Shown here: in pieces, positions 8,948-19,500 of the stretch
Layout of the letters: every line of letters starts with the position of its first letter
How positions within the stretch are numbered: position 1 is the stretch's first letter
Source of the DNA: Apostichopus japonicus
Taxonomy: Eukaryota; Echinodermata; Holothuroidea; Aspidochirotida; Stichopodidae
Assembly (NCBI RefSeq): GCF_037975245.1
Contig: NC_092563.1
Span: forward strand, 10,693,001-10,753,000
Length of the DNA stretch: 60,000 nt
Direction: 5' to 3'
Program-made: the position numbers and the translations under genes
The notes under the pieces: generated by a model
The model's input: only the letters and a program-made list of their open reading frames with translations
Told to the model about the DNA's origin: nothing
Database searches by the model: none

Positions 8948-11437
8948 AGAACCAACTTTGAAAACTTATTTTCCCCGCCTCTTATGACTCGAGCAAGTGG
9001 TACGTGTTTTATGTAACTATTAATATCTGGAAAGTGTCATTTCTGGTATCTCAGAGGCACATTGAAAACTTTTTTCTTGCTTGTATTATTTTCGTGCTCC
9101 ACTCAGATAGTGTTATAAGTGTTCTTGGAAATTGACTTGAAAGAGCCAGCCTCCCTCCCCTTCCCCCAGACACCTACTTTGGGTCATACTTCCATATTAG
9201 TCTGTGTATGCAGGTTATTGTTAATGTTGCAAAGTGGTTAGTAGCTGACCAGGGGCGTATCCAGGATTTTCTAACCCGAGGGGCGCGAATTACTATCTAA
9301 GCGGAACGCCACCATCAGTTGGCGCGCAGCGTACAAGAAAAATTCTGGTTTTGACACCCCCCAGATCACTGGAAATGGCACATCTCGGGCTTGAAACGAC
9401 CAACTAGATGTTAACTATTGACTGAGTTAATCAAGTATTTTCCCAATATTTTTATTTCCATCCATAACCTTTATGAAGATTGTCACCAGTCACACATCAT
9501 GTCCGACCTCATCACATCTCCTGTGGATCATTGCTTTTGTAGGTGATTCTTCCTCGCGGCCCACAATACCCGTCAGCCCCACTTTTCAAGGTTTTAAGCC
9601 CATTATTCGTTCAGAATTTGAAAATTCAGACTTCTCGTGAAATAAATTCACTTCAGAATATACCCATAATGTTGCACAAAATTTTATCCATGGACAGCCA
9701 ATACAGAAAAACCTAACAGACCGGTCAAAATTGCACGAGAAGATGGAAGATTGTTTAGGAATGTTGGTCAGGGAAATTTCGAAAATTCAGACACAGTTAA
9801 TTTATTGGTGCATGGGCGCAGATCAGTCGTGTATAATGGTGGGGACGCGTGTCTGTTCTCTGATATCTAAGCGGAGCGCGACCACGCGTAGCGCACAAGA
9901 AATTTTGGCAAATATACCTCCTAGATCACCGGAAATAACACTTCCCAGACCCAATGATGCTCCCAAACATCCTTAAGTTTTAGATCTCATGGCTTAGAAC
10001 TTTAGTTTGGGGAAATGCATGGGCATCGGCAGAATAAAATCAGGGGACAAATAATCCAAGTAGACTTTTGTATACGATGGGTCTGGTTTCGTAACTCATC
10101 GGGAAGCGATTAAAGGGGTGGGCGAAGGGTTGTGGGGCGCGCGTTTTCATGCAGGTGGAAACAATCTCAAGAAGTGATGTGTGCGTCCGCCCCCCCCCCC
10201 CCGCCGGCAATGATACACATTTGGATCCACTACAAGATATTAGCAGGAAATGTGCTCAATTCTCAAATCGCATGCGGAATTTTTATTTTTAGATTCATTG
10301 TATGAGTTACGGTACTAGGGGTGGGGTAACAATTAGCAATCAGTTCGCGTTGTATAACATTGTTATCTCTGGATGACAGTGTTGCATCGAAGGACATGTC
10401 TAGTGCGGTTCAAATATAGATCCTGGGCTAATACCGAAATGCATAATGTTCCCAGACGACTAGGCCGAGTTCAAGACCAGCCACAGTTGGTTTCATAGCA
10501 CAATTTTATAATTGTTTAAGGCGTCCATGCACGAACACGCGCCATGATAAAGTATATGTAAACATTAGTGAGAGAGGAAAATGGAAACATCAAAATGGAG
10601 TTGTCGGTGTAATTGGTAGGCTGAGGCGGACGCCCCTTCTCAATCCGTCACTGGCTACCCTGTGTATATAAATAGGGATCAGTGCTGTAATTATGTCACT
10701 GTTCCTCTTTCTCTTCCCGGTGTCTTGGCGATTTCTTCTGTTCCCTTCTTTTTCTTTTTACTTTTTCCCTCCTTTCTCTCCTTCCTCCTCTTTTCCCCCC
10801 TCCTTTTCCCTTTTTTCTTCTCTCTTTTTTTCTCTCTTCTCCTTCTTACCCGGGGCGCGCGTCCTCAACACCCCCCCCCCTGGATACGCGCCTGGTTTAA
10901 TATTTGTACACCAATAAATTTACTGTGTCTGAAAAAAAATATTGGGAAAAAGTTGGTTCCCAGGCAAAAGTGTACATCTGGTTGGTCATTTTCAAGCCCG
11001 AGGAGTGCCATTTCCGGTGATCTGGGGGTATAAAAACCAGAATTTTTCTTGTACGCTGCGCGCCAACTGATGGTGGCGCTCCGCTTAGATAGTAATTCGC
11101 GCCCCTCGGGTTAGAAAATCCTGGATACGCCCCTGGTCAGCTACTAACCACTTTGCAACATTAACAATAACCTGCATACACAGACTAATATGGAAGTATG
11201 ACCCAAAGTAGGTGTCTGGGGGAAGGGGAGGGAGGCTGGCTCTTTCAAGTCAATTTCCAAGAACACTTATAACACTATCTGAGTGGAGCACGAAAATAAT
11301 ACAAGCAAGAAAAAAGTTTGCAATGTGCCTCTGAGATACCAGAAATGACACTTTCCATATATTAATAGTTACATAAAACACGTACCACTTGCTCGAGTCA
11401 TAAGAGGCGGGGAAAATAAGTTTTCAAAGTTGGTTCT
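8948..11437. mobile_element. Large inverted-repeat structure (arms ~463 bp, spacer ~1.56 kb)
   Basis: Left arm 8948-9411 and right arm 10973-11437 are near-perfect reverse complements. For example, the AGAACCAACTTTG start of the left arm matches CAAAGTTGGTTCT ending at 11437. Inside each arm is the transposon-end-like CAGGGGCGTATCCAGG (9250-9265) or its complement (near 11130). The spacer has a C-run at 10190, a pyrimidine tract at 10690-10850 and a second CCTGGATACGCGCCTGG terminus near 10880. No transposase is visible and I find no flanking target duplication. It could be a foldback-type transposon or two inverted insertions. Confidence 0.8.
10690..10850 (+). repeat. Polypyrimidine low-complexity tract
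   Basis: About 160 bp of almost pure T/C on the + strand within the inverted-repeat spacer. The Phe/Ser/Leu-rich open frames over it are compositional artefacts. Confidence 0.85.
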
Positions 11438-11500
11438 TAAGTCAGGAGTCATAGGCGTACGAGGCGGGGGGCAGGGGGGGGCAGACTGCCCCCCCCCCAA

Positions 11501-11650
11501 ATTTCCAGAGGACAAGAAATTCGGGCAAAAGTCCTGAAAAATTCGGGCAGCCTAAGAGGAGAAAAAAATATATATATACATTTTTTTTTCTCCTCTTAGG
11601 CTGCCCGAATTTTTCAGGACTTTTGCCCGAATTTCTTGTCCTCTGGAAAT
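11501..11650. repeat. Perfect palindrome with 68-bp arms
   Basis: Arms 11501-11568 and 11583-11650 are reverse complements around an AT-rich 14-bp centre. The arms carry CAAGAAATTCGGGC and GGCAGCCTAAGAGGAG-type segments. As RNA or single-stranded DNA it would form a long stable hairpin. It lies within the hAT-like element. Confidence 0.95.
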
Positions 11651-11846
11651 ATATATATATATAAATATGCAGTAGCTTGCCCGAATCTTTTTCAAATTTT
11701 TGCCCGACAATTCCATGATTTTCTTTATTTAGCATCATGATGCCCGAATATTTCCGTGTAACACCACCGTAAGCGCAGTTCATCTGGGCTACCACGCTTT
11801 TTGCACGATCATTTTTTTTTCTAACTAGTCAATTGTATACCTGGAC

Positions 11847-12506
11847 CAAGGGCGGCGGAACCGGGGGCACAGGGGGCACGTGCCCCCCCTCTTTTCCTCA
11901 GGTTAAAAATGTGCCTTTTTTTGCATAAAAATTGAGGTGCCTCAAGTTAGCAAGAGGCCAGGGAACCAGAATGAACTCTCTGGGAAGGGCCGTTTCCGGC
12001 CATCTGAGGGGTTTGTAAAACCAACAATTTTCTAGTACGCTCCGCGCCAACCGATGGTGGCGCTCCGCTCAGATAGTCGTGCATACAACTTTGCAAATCC
12101 TGGCTAAGCCCGTGACTTTTAACGAATTTCTGTGGGTCAAACTCAAAGCTATTTCGAATGGAAAAAAATTGTTAAGATATTAACAAGAAAAAAAAAACTC
12201 TAATTCGGAAGATTCCTACATTAGCAACTAGCATGATTTCACCTCATTTTGTCTCAAAAGAAAACTTGTTCCTTGTTTCCCAATTTGCGCATTGGATATT
12301 GCAGTGCTAGTATGCATATTTTCCTTTGGGGGGGGGGGGAGGGGGGCGTTGATGGAGTGATGTGTATACACTAAAAAGATAATACAATATAAGAGTTATA
12401 AAGGGTACTAATTATAAGGCTGCATCAGTCCAATCGAATTTCTGCAAAGTGCCCTTTGATGTCGGTGCCCCCCCCCCCCAGATTAAAAGTGCTTCCGCCG
12501 CCCTTG
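11847..12506. mobile_element. Nested hAT-like MITE with 8-bp TSD
   Basis: Ends CAAGGGCGGCGGAAC (11847) and CTTCCGCCGCCCTTG (ending 12506) are inverted repeats flanked by the direct duplication ACCTGGAC at 11839-11846 and 12507-12514. Inside are GC-rich GTGCCCCCC stretches, G-runs and one copy of the AGCGGAGCGCCACC core. No coding capacity. It inserted into the 11450-13073 element and is therefore younger. Confidence 0.93.
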
Positions 12507-13081
12507 ACCTGGACATCCCCAACATGAGTGTATATAAGAAACATTTTCTTTTTAATGGATGGTGGGGAGGGGGGTGCCTACAAGCCTAGAAGTACAGGTT
12601 TATCATATTCTTTGTTATATTTTATACTTTTTTTGTGAGACAAACTGCAGTCTCACCCGACACGGCGACATTATCCCGCCTACGTGTCGTTGAACAATGT
12701 ATACGTTTTTCTTGAGGTAGCTGAGTACTGTGTTTAAATAATAAATAAGGTAACTAAATAGGAGCTTAAAAAATATACTGCCCCATTTTTCCCCTTCAAA
12801 GTGATGTTACCATTTTTTCTTTTTCTAATTTACCAAATTTTTGGGGAAGTGTAAATTTCTAAAACGTGAGATTATAAAATAAAGAATGTTTAGATGCAAC
12901 TTGCAAGGCCTCAGAAGTGCCGTTTCCGGCAATCTGAGAGGCATTGTTTGCCAAAAATTTTATTGTACGCTACGCGCCAACCGATGGTGGCGCTCCGCTT
13001 AGATAGTGTCACGGGAACTTTCGGGCACAGAAAGTTCTGCCCCCCCAAACTGAAATGGTCCCGTACGCCTATGTCAGGAGT

Positions 13082-13383
13082 ATAGTACTAATAACCACTA
13101 TGGCGCCATAACATGTCTATGTTGTGGAAAGTACACATCCTCTTTCCCCAAAAAAAGGGGAAACTCAAATTTAATTTCAAAGTCGATTGCACAATCCAGA
13201 AATTTATAAGGATCAATTTCTAAGATGAAGACCTACAAATGTTCTGGCCTTTTGTCGTTCAACGCAAAGCGCCCCCACTTTTTTCAAGGCTTCGCCATTC
13301 TTCAACTTCTATGGGCTTGATACGGCGCGATACACTGTGTTCAATTTCTACATGTACACAAAATACGGAATATAGGGCCCGTG
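13082..13383 (+). promoter_or_regulatory. UBA2 5' flank / presumed promoter and 5' UTR
   Basis: About 300 bp between the hAT-like element and the UBA2 ATG. No TATA box at a convincing distance and no CpG-island-like richness is obvious. The promoter is inferred only from position. It may extend into or across the transposon. Confidence 0.4.
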
Positions 13384-13527
13384 ATGGCAGGTGCAAGTCA
13401 GTATCCAATGCCTGAAAATTTGGCAAAGATTGTGACAGAGAGCAAAATTCTTGTTGTTGGAGCAGGTGGAATAGGCTGTGAACTATTGAAGAATCTCGTT
13501 CTCACCGGTTTTCAAGACATTGTAGTG
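13384..13527 (+). CDS. UBA2: UBA2 exon 1 (residues 1-48)
   Basis: The start is ATG at 13384, giving [15 protein letters not shown]. The upstream in-frame GTG at 13381 is not needed. It contains the ThiF-fold nucleotide-binding loop [15 protein letters not shown]. It ends in VV before a GTAACA donor, phase 0. Confidence 0.95.
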
Positions 13528-16500
13528 GTAACACATTCTGTAGGAACTCGTGAAATGGCCAGGAAGTCTAGGCTAGGCCTCACTAGTCTCACGTTATTCG
13601 AAGCCGTCACTCATACTTCATAGAGTCATACTCCTTATAGGCATACAGTAGGCTAGGCCGGCTACATGTTAACCACAAAGAAAAGCCCTAATCTCGCCGG
13701 AATTAGTTTCCACCATATAAAACGGGTATTTAAGGTTAATCAAGTGTTTTATTTCCCGGTTTGATTGTACCATTTAAGTTTTGGAGATAATTTTATGCAA
13801 AAAAGTTGGTTATCCTTTGAGTTTGACCTGGGCCTACTACTAGTATAGTAAAGGCTTCGTAATTGACGCACCTCCGTAATTGACGCACCTTCAATTATAA
13901 CTAGCAACGATACAGCAGGCCACCTAAACTTTTTGCAGTCAAGCATAATTACATATTCATGTGTTTGAATCCATTTCAGCTATTTGCTGACCAAATTGTG
14001 GTTTCTATTAAGCTTTACCACCCTCCCCCCAGTTTTACACGTATTTTGGACATTTGGAAATCTTACTCCCAAAAAATTACCAAAATTACTTCAATATGAT
14101 ACAACTACTCTCTGGGACCTGACCTGTCTGAGCTAAGAGGTTCAGAGCATAGCAAACAGCATCCAAAGTCAATGGATGTATACTTAGGCCTACTCTACAG
14201 TTAGCTTATGGACGAATGTGTCAATTTAGGGGTATGAAAGAACTTGACACAGCAGACATTTTGTGTTCAAATTCTTCTCAATTGTACGTTGCGTAGGCAC
14301 AGAACAATAAATATTTTGAGATCATTACATTTGTGAGGAACTACACATATGAAAAATGGATGCAGTTGAGTGATTTGGATTTTAGGTTGACAGACATCGT
14401 CAATCCAATCCTTAAGTGCGTCAATTATGAGCCCACCATGCTACTACTACTAGTAGCATGGTGGGCTCATAATTGACGCACTTAAGGATTTGATCAACGA
14501 TATCTATCACTAGGCTTTGACTTGCTCCCGCTCTCCAGGTACAGACTGGCGCCACGAAACATCCACACAGAACCGGTTACTGGTCAAATTAACTCAGGTG
14601 GTGACAATAAATAACATATGTTTTTTTGCGTATAAAATGTTGGCCTCGCAGGCTAAGCTTCAAGCATCTCAACAAGCCTGAATACAACTTAGTGCCCTCA
14701 CAGGGTCTTACCACAACAGCAAAAATAACCAACACACCACGCCCACAGAGGACACAGCCAGTCTTATACAACTGTACCTTTCAAACCCTGGGAGTCAATT
14801 GAGGAATATTCTCCAACTCTGAAATGAATGCATACCATGTACTGCCCAAACAATACATAACACTGAACACAAAACAAGAACACAAACAAGACAAATATGC
14901 AGGACACAAAGGGATAAAGCTACTACCTTCAAGCCAGGTTTAATCTAGCTTGTGCCATTCAGAGTCACTCAAGTGATATGATGCATAAGGCAATACAATA
15001 GGGACTAGTATCTGCTGTGACAACTTCTCAGGAACTTGTTGAGTTGGCTCTTGAAAACGTTGACAGTGCTCGCTAATACAGCTCTGGCTGAAAGGCCATT
15101 CCAAATGTCAATTACTCTTTGTGAAAAAAGTACTTTCTAATATTCAGCCTGCAGTGCTGCTTGTATATCTTGAAAGGGTGGCCTCTCGTAACAGTGTCGC
15201 TGAATATTAAGAAATGGCTGGCTTGAATGTCCTCAAATCCTTTAATAATTTTAAAAACCTCAATCATGTCACCGCGAATACGTCTTGTCTCTAGTGAAGT
15301 GAGAAGTCGTGGCTAGTATGGGAGATGATGTAATCCTGGAATCATCTTTGTGAATCTCCTCTGAACATTCTCAAGCAGAACAATGTCTTTTGTAAATACG
15401 GACACCAAGCTTGAATAGCGTACTCTAGATGTGGATGAACAAGAGACTTGTACAACCTGATAAGAATGTCCTTTTCTTTATAACAAATAGATTGCTTGAT
15501 CATTCCAAGTACTTGATTTGCTGTCTTGGCGGCTTTCGCACATTGCTGACTTGGACTCATACTGGCAGTGATAAGCACTCCTAAATCTTTTTCTTCTTTT
15601 ATCGAAGTAATACATCATATACATGTGTCACCCATATAATAATCGTAGTGCATATTCTTATGGCCAGCATGGAGACACTTTCCAGGATAAAACAACATCT
15701 GCCACTCAGTCGACCAGCCTTTCAGTCTATACAAGTCCTCTTGCATGATCATAGCGTCCACAGGTGATGCCATCATTCTCCAAATCTTAGTGTCATCGGC
15801 AAATTTATGCACATTACTATCAATATTATCGTCAATGTCGTTAATGTAAATCAAGAATAATATGTACCTCAGACAAACCATCCATCTTCACCAAAGTGTA
15901 AATTTTAATTACATATTGCCTACATTCCAACATTATTCTGTACTTATTTTCAGTATTATACCTTTGATGAACAAATAGAAATGTTACGAAATTGAAGTTA
16001 AACATACTTATTCGTTACCTATTTAACTCCATTCAAGTTCAATTAGAAAATGTAAGCTTAGGCCAATCAAACTGAAAAGCAAATTGTACCAACGTTACTT
16101 GTTTAAAATTACTGTAGAATGTTACCAGATTGATATAAAGAAATAATAACAACGAGAAACTACTTCAATATTGTTTTGTCACATAAAAAATTGCATTTAC
16201 TTGAACATAAGTGATTTTGAGCAAAATTTTAGCCCGTATTCCGAGATCTGTTTACAATGTAACAACCTAGTGTTAGGCTTAATGCGACGCTATGGATTAG
16301 AGGCATATATCAGCATTTCTACTGAAATTAAATTATTTTTGAGGGAATTGCGGCAAACATTGAAAGGTTAAAAAAATTGGAGATAAGAAGGTCGACGTGG
16401 AAAGGGAGGTGATGGGCATAAAATCATGTATTTTTTCGTAAAATACAACATTCCCTCTTTAAGACAGCACATACCTTCCAAACAAATGCCGATTTCCAGC

Positions 16501-19500
16501 AAATTGAAAGTTGTAAACAAAGCTACGCTTTTTTAAATATTTTTTGCAAACCAATGGTTATACATTTCCCATTGACTTAGTGTGGTTATTAGGCTAACAT
16601 GTGGTCGAAGGTTGCAGTATTTCATGGATATTTTAGTTCTAGCTAACTGTGTCACAATTTCAGCGAATAAAGAGATGCTTAGGCTAGATTTTCCCGTTGA
16701 CTACGTGTGGAAAGTATGTAAACAAAGCTACGCAAAGTATTGTTTTTTTGTTGCTTTTTGCAAACAGATGGCTAGGTTTGATTTCCATGTTGACTTAGTG
16801 TGAAGTAAGGCTACCATGTGGTCGGAGATTTGTGGGTATTTTAGGTTATTGTCGCTGGTACTGAAATTGCTTCGTGGAGGCCGTAATTTGCCAGTGACTG
16901 TGCGAGAAGTTCCCGGTGATTGTGCGCGACCCTCCCGCACTGCTTCAAATTTGATGCGGGATTGTGAGAACTGTTTGTGCGATTCGCGCTGCAACTGCAA
17001 ACCCTAGCTAAAGCAAAAGCATGTTACAATTAATTTTACAGACACCTGATCTAACAAGGGGGATTTTCTTATATTTCTCTTTTCTTTTTCGCACTCGCAA
17101 TTTTGCTTTAGGAGGGCTTTTTTAGCACTTGCCCGTCGCCCGCTTATTTCCCACCCTGTCCAGCACATTCATTAATTCGCAAAATTGGTAAATATTGTTA
17201 CCATGCTTCCTGTGCCGAGAAATATGAAGTCACCACGAGGGAAGCAAAATCGGCGACCCTGGCAGCCTAATATGATGAAATTACATTGTGAAAGATGTAT
17301 AGAGGGTGTCATTATTTAAATATTTAGTAGTAAAAGAACAAACCTAATACATCAGTTGATATTTTCACCTTCCATATGTTTTTGAATAATCGGTATGACA
17401 TAACTGGTATTCCACGTAATTTTTTTTATATATTTTTATATATTCCGATTATGCAAAATCGGACCGTTTCCGATTCCGATTCAGTTAATCGTGTGAACAC
17501 TAGTCAATTTAGGGGTATGAAAGAACTTGACATGGCGGACATTTTGTGGTCAAGTTCTGCTCAATTGTAAGTTGCATGTGCACAGAACAATGAATATATT
17601 GAGATCATTACATTTCTGAGGAACCACACATATGAAAAACACATACAGTTGAGTGATTTGGATATTTCCTTGATAGACATCGTTGATCAAATCCTTAAGT
17701 GCGCCAATTATGAGCCCACCATGCTACTGCCAATTTGGTTAGGCTTCACAGTGTCATACTAACAAGGATAGGATAGTATTAGGATTGTTAACACAAAACC
17801 GTGAAGAAAAAAAAAAAATTGTCAGAATACCAATACAGTTAAGGTGGCCAAATACTCAATTATATATTTCATGAGACATTTTGCACATGCCATGAGTGAT
17901 AATTTGCAAAATATTTTTTTGAGAAAGTTTGTTGTCTTTGCTTACCATGACTTTTTGCAAAGTTTTTAACTTGAACTGTACATAAAACTGTAAATAAAAT
18001 TTTTTCTGGAAAAAATAACAATTTGTAGTCTTATTCTTGTATTTTGCTGTATCAATAATGGAATGGTCTGATTAGACACTTTCATTGCTCCTCAAATGAA
18101 GTAGTGCTGCGTAGATGGAAAATGCTGTCCGTACACTTCCTCAGATTCATTTTTGACGTCATGCCATTCCCTTCAATATTGGAATCTACCAATGGCTTTT
18201 GTGCTGTGCCCTTTTTAGGCTTATGTCAAACCCTGGTCTAATGTTTCTATGTATATACTCTAGGCTGTGCAGGCCTTATGTAATGTATATGGTATCTGTG
18301 AACTGATTTATATAGCTAGGCTACATATTTATATTTATTACTTTATTACTTTTTAAAATCAACATGTGCGATGTTTCCTTCCAATTATGTTTTTTTGGTA
18401 ATCAAAGAAAAAGTTTTGTAACTTTCAAATTGCAACTCCTTGGCTTTTCAAGCCTAACAGTGCACTGTCCAATTTAACTAGTTACTCACGAAAATGTGAT
18501 TTGCATGATTGAAAAATTCCTTTCGGCTAATTTTATGCTTAAAGTTAGGAATTTGGGAGAGAATTAACATTATATTTTGCAAACCAAACTTTTTTACTTG
18601 TGAAAGTTATAGCATTTATACGGCACCAGGATATCATACTTGTGCCAGGCCTCTCCAACCGGTACTTTCATTTGAGCCTATGAATACAATTGCATTAATA
18701 CAGAGTGATATGTATAGTTTAGGTGTTGCTAAGTGCATTGCTTGGTGTTTGTTTGAGGCTTTTTTGAGGGTGGTTATTATGCTACTGAACCTTCTTCCAA
18801 TACCCCAATTGTTTTTTTTTTAATACAAAAATCAAGTTTGAATGTTATGAAAGTTGTTATTTAATGCAACCTTAAGCAGACAAATATGGTCTGCTTAAAG
18901 AGTTTTTTTATTTATAACAATTGATTAAAGCAGGTCCTTCCATTACTTTATTGGTAACTGAAGGACAAAAATACTAAAGGAGTTTAACCCCTGATCGAAC
19001 TCGCAAGAGGTCCTGCCGAGAATAATAGCTGTGTTATGAAAGAATAGACAACACTGTAACTTGCTTTTATTTGTTTTGTTTTTTGAGGATCAAAATATTA
19101 CAAAAACTGTCAGCAAACTGCTTAAACTCTAAATATTTCTTTAACAGAATACTGGTTTCAATTCATTATAATAATGGTTAGTAACCACTGGGAGGGTCAC
19201 CAGAGTTCAGAAAACCTTGTAGTCAGAAAGTCAAAAAGTCAGAAAACCTTGTAATGACAATTTGTCCCTAAAAGTAGCGCTGAAATGAACCTCATGTGTG
19301 TAGCATACTGTAAATTCACAATTATATATACCAAAAGTGGCCTTTTATTGTTGAGATAAAAAGTCATTGTCTGTCTAAGTTTGAAAATCTTGTGTGCAGT
19401 CCTACATTAAATGGTCTCTTTTCAGACATGACAAAGAATCACTAAGCATGTTGATTTTCAAATTGTACTGTAGTCTTTGTTAAAGTTCGCTAAATAATAC

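Larger units (their letters stand above)
11450..13073. mobile_element. hAT-like non-autonomous DNA transposon with 8-bp TSD
   Basis: Terminal inverted repeats CATAGGCGTACG at 11450 and CGTACGCCTATG ending at 13073 are flanked by the direct duplication TCAGGAGT at 11442-11449 and 13074-13081. The 8-bp duplication and CA...TG ends are typical of the hAT superfamily. No transposase is encoded. The element contains a long palindrome (11501-11650) and a second inserted element (11847-12506). It ends about 300 bp before the UBA2 start codon. Confidence 0.9.

Noticed and set aside
9731-9976. 81-codon frame inside the inverted-repeat spacer
   Set aside because: Its second half is a translation of the transposon core module, and it begins without a splice or promoter context.
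9250-10896. A single transposon bounded by CAGGGGCGTATCCAGG and CCTGGATACGCGCCTGG
   Set aside because: The ends match, but no target duplication was found, and the inverted repeat extends past the left end, so the boundary is not supported.
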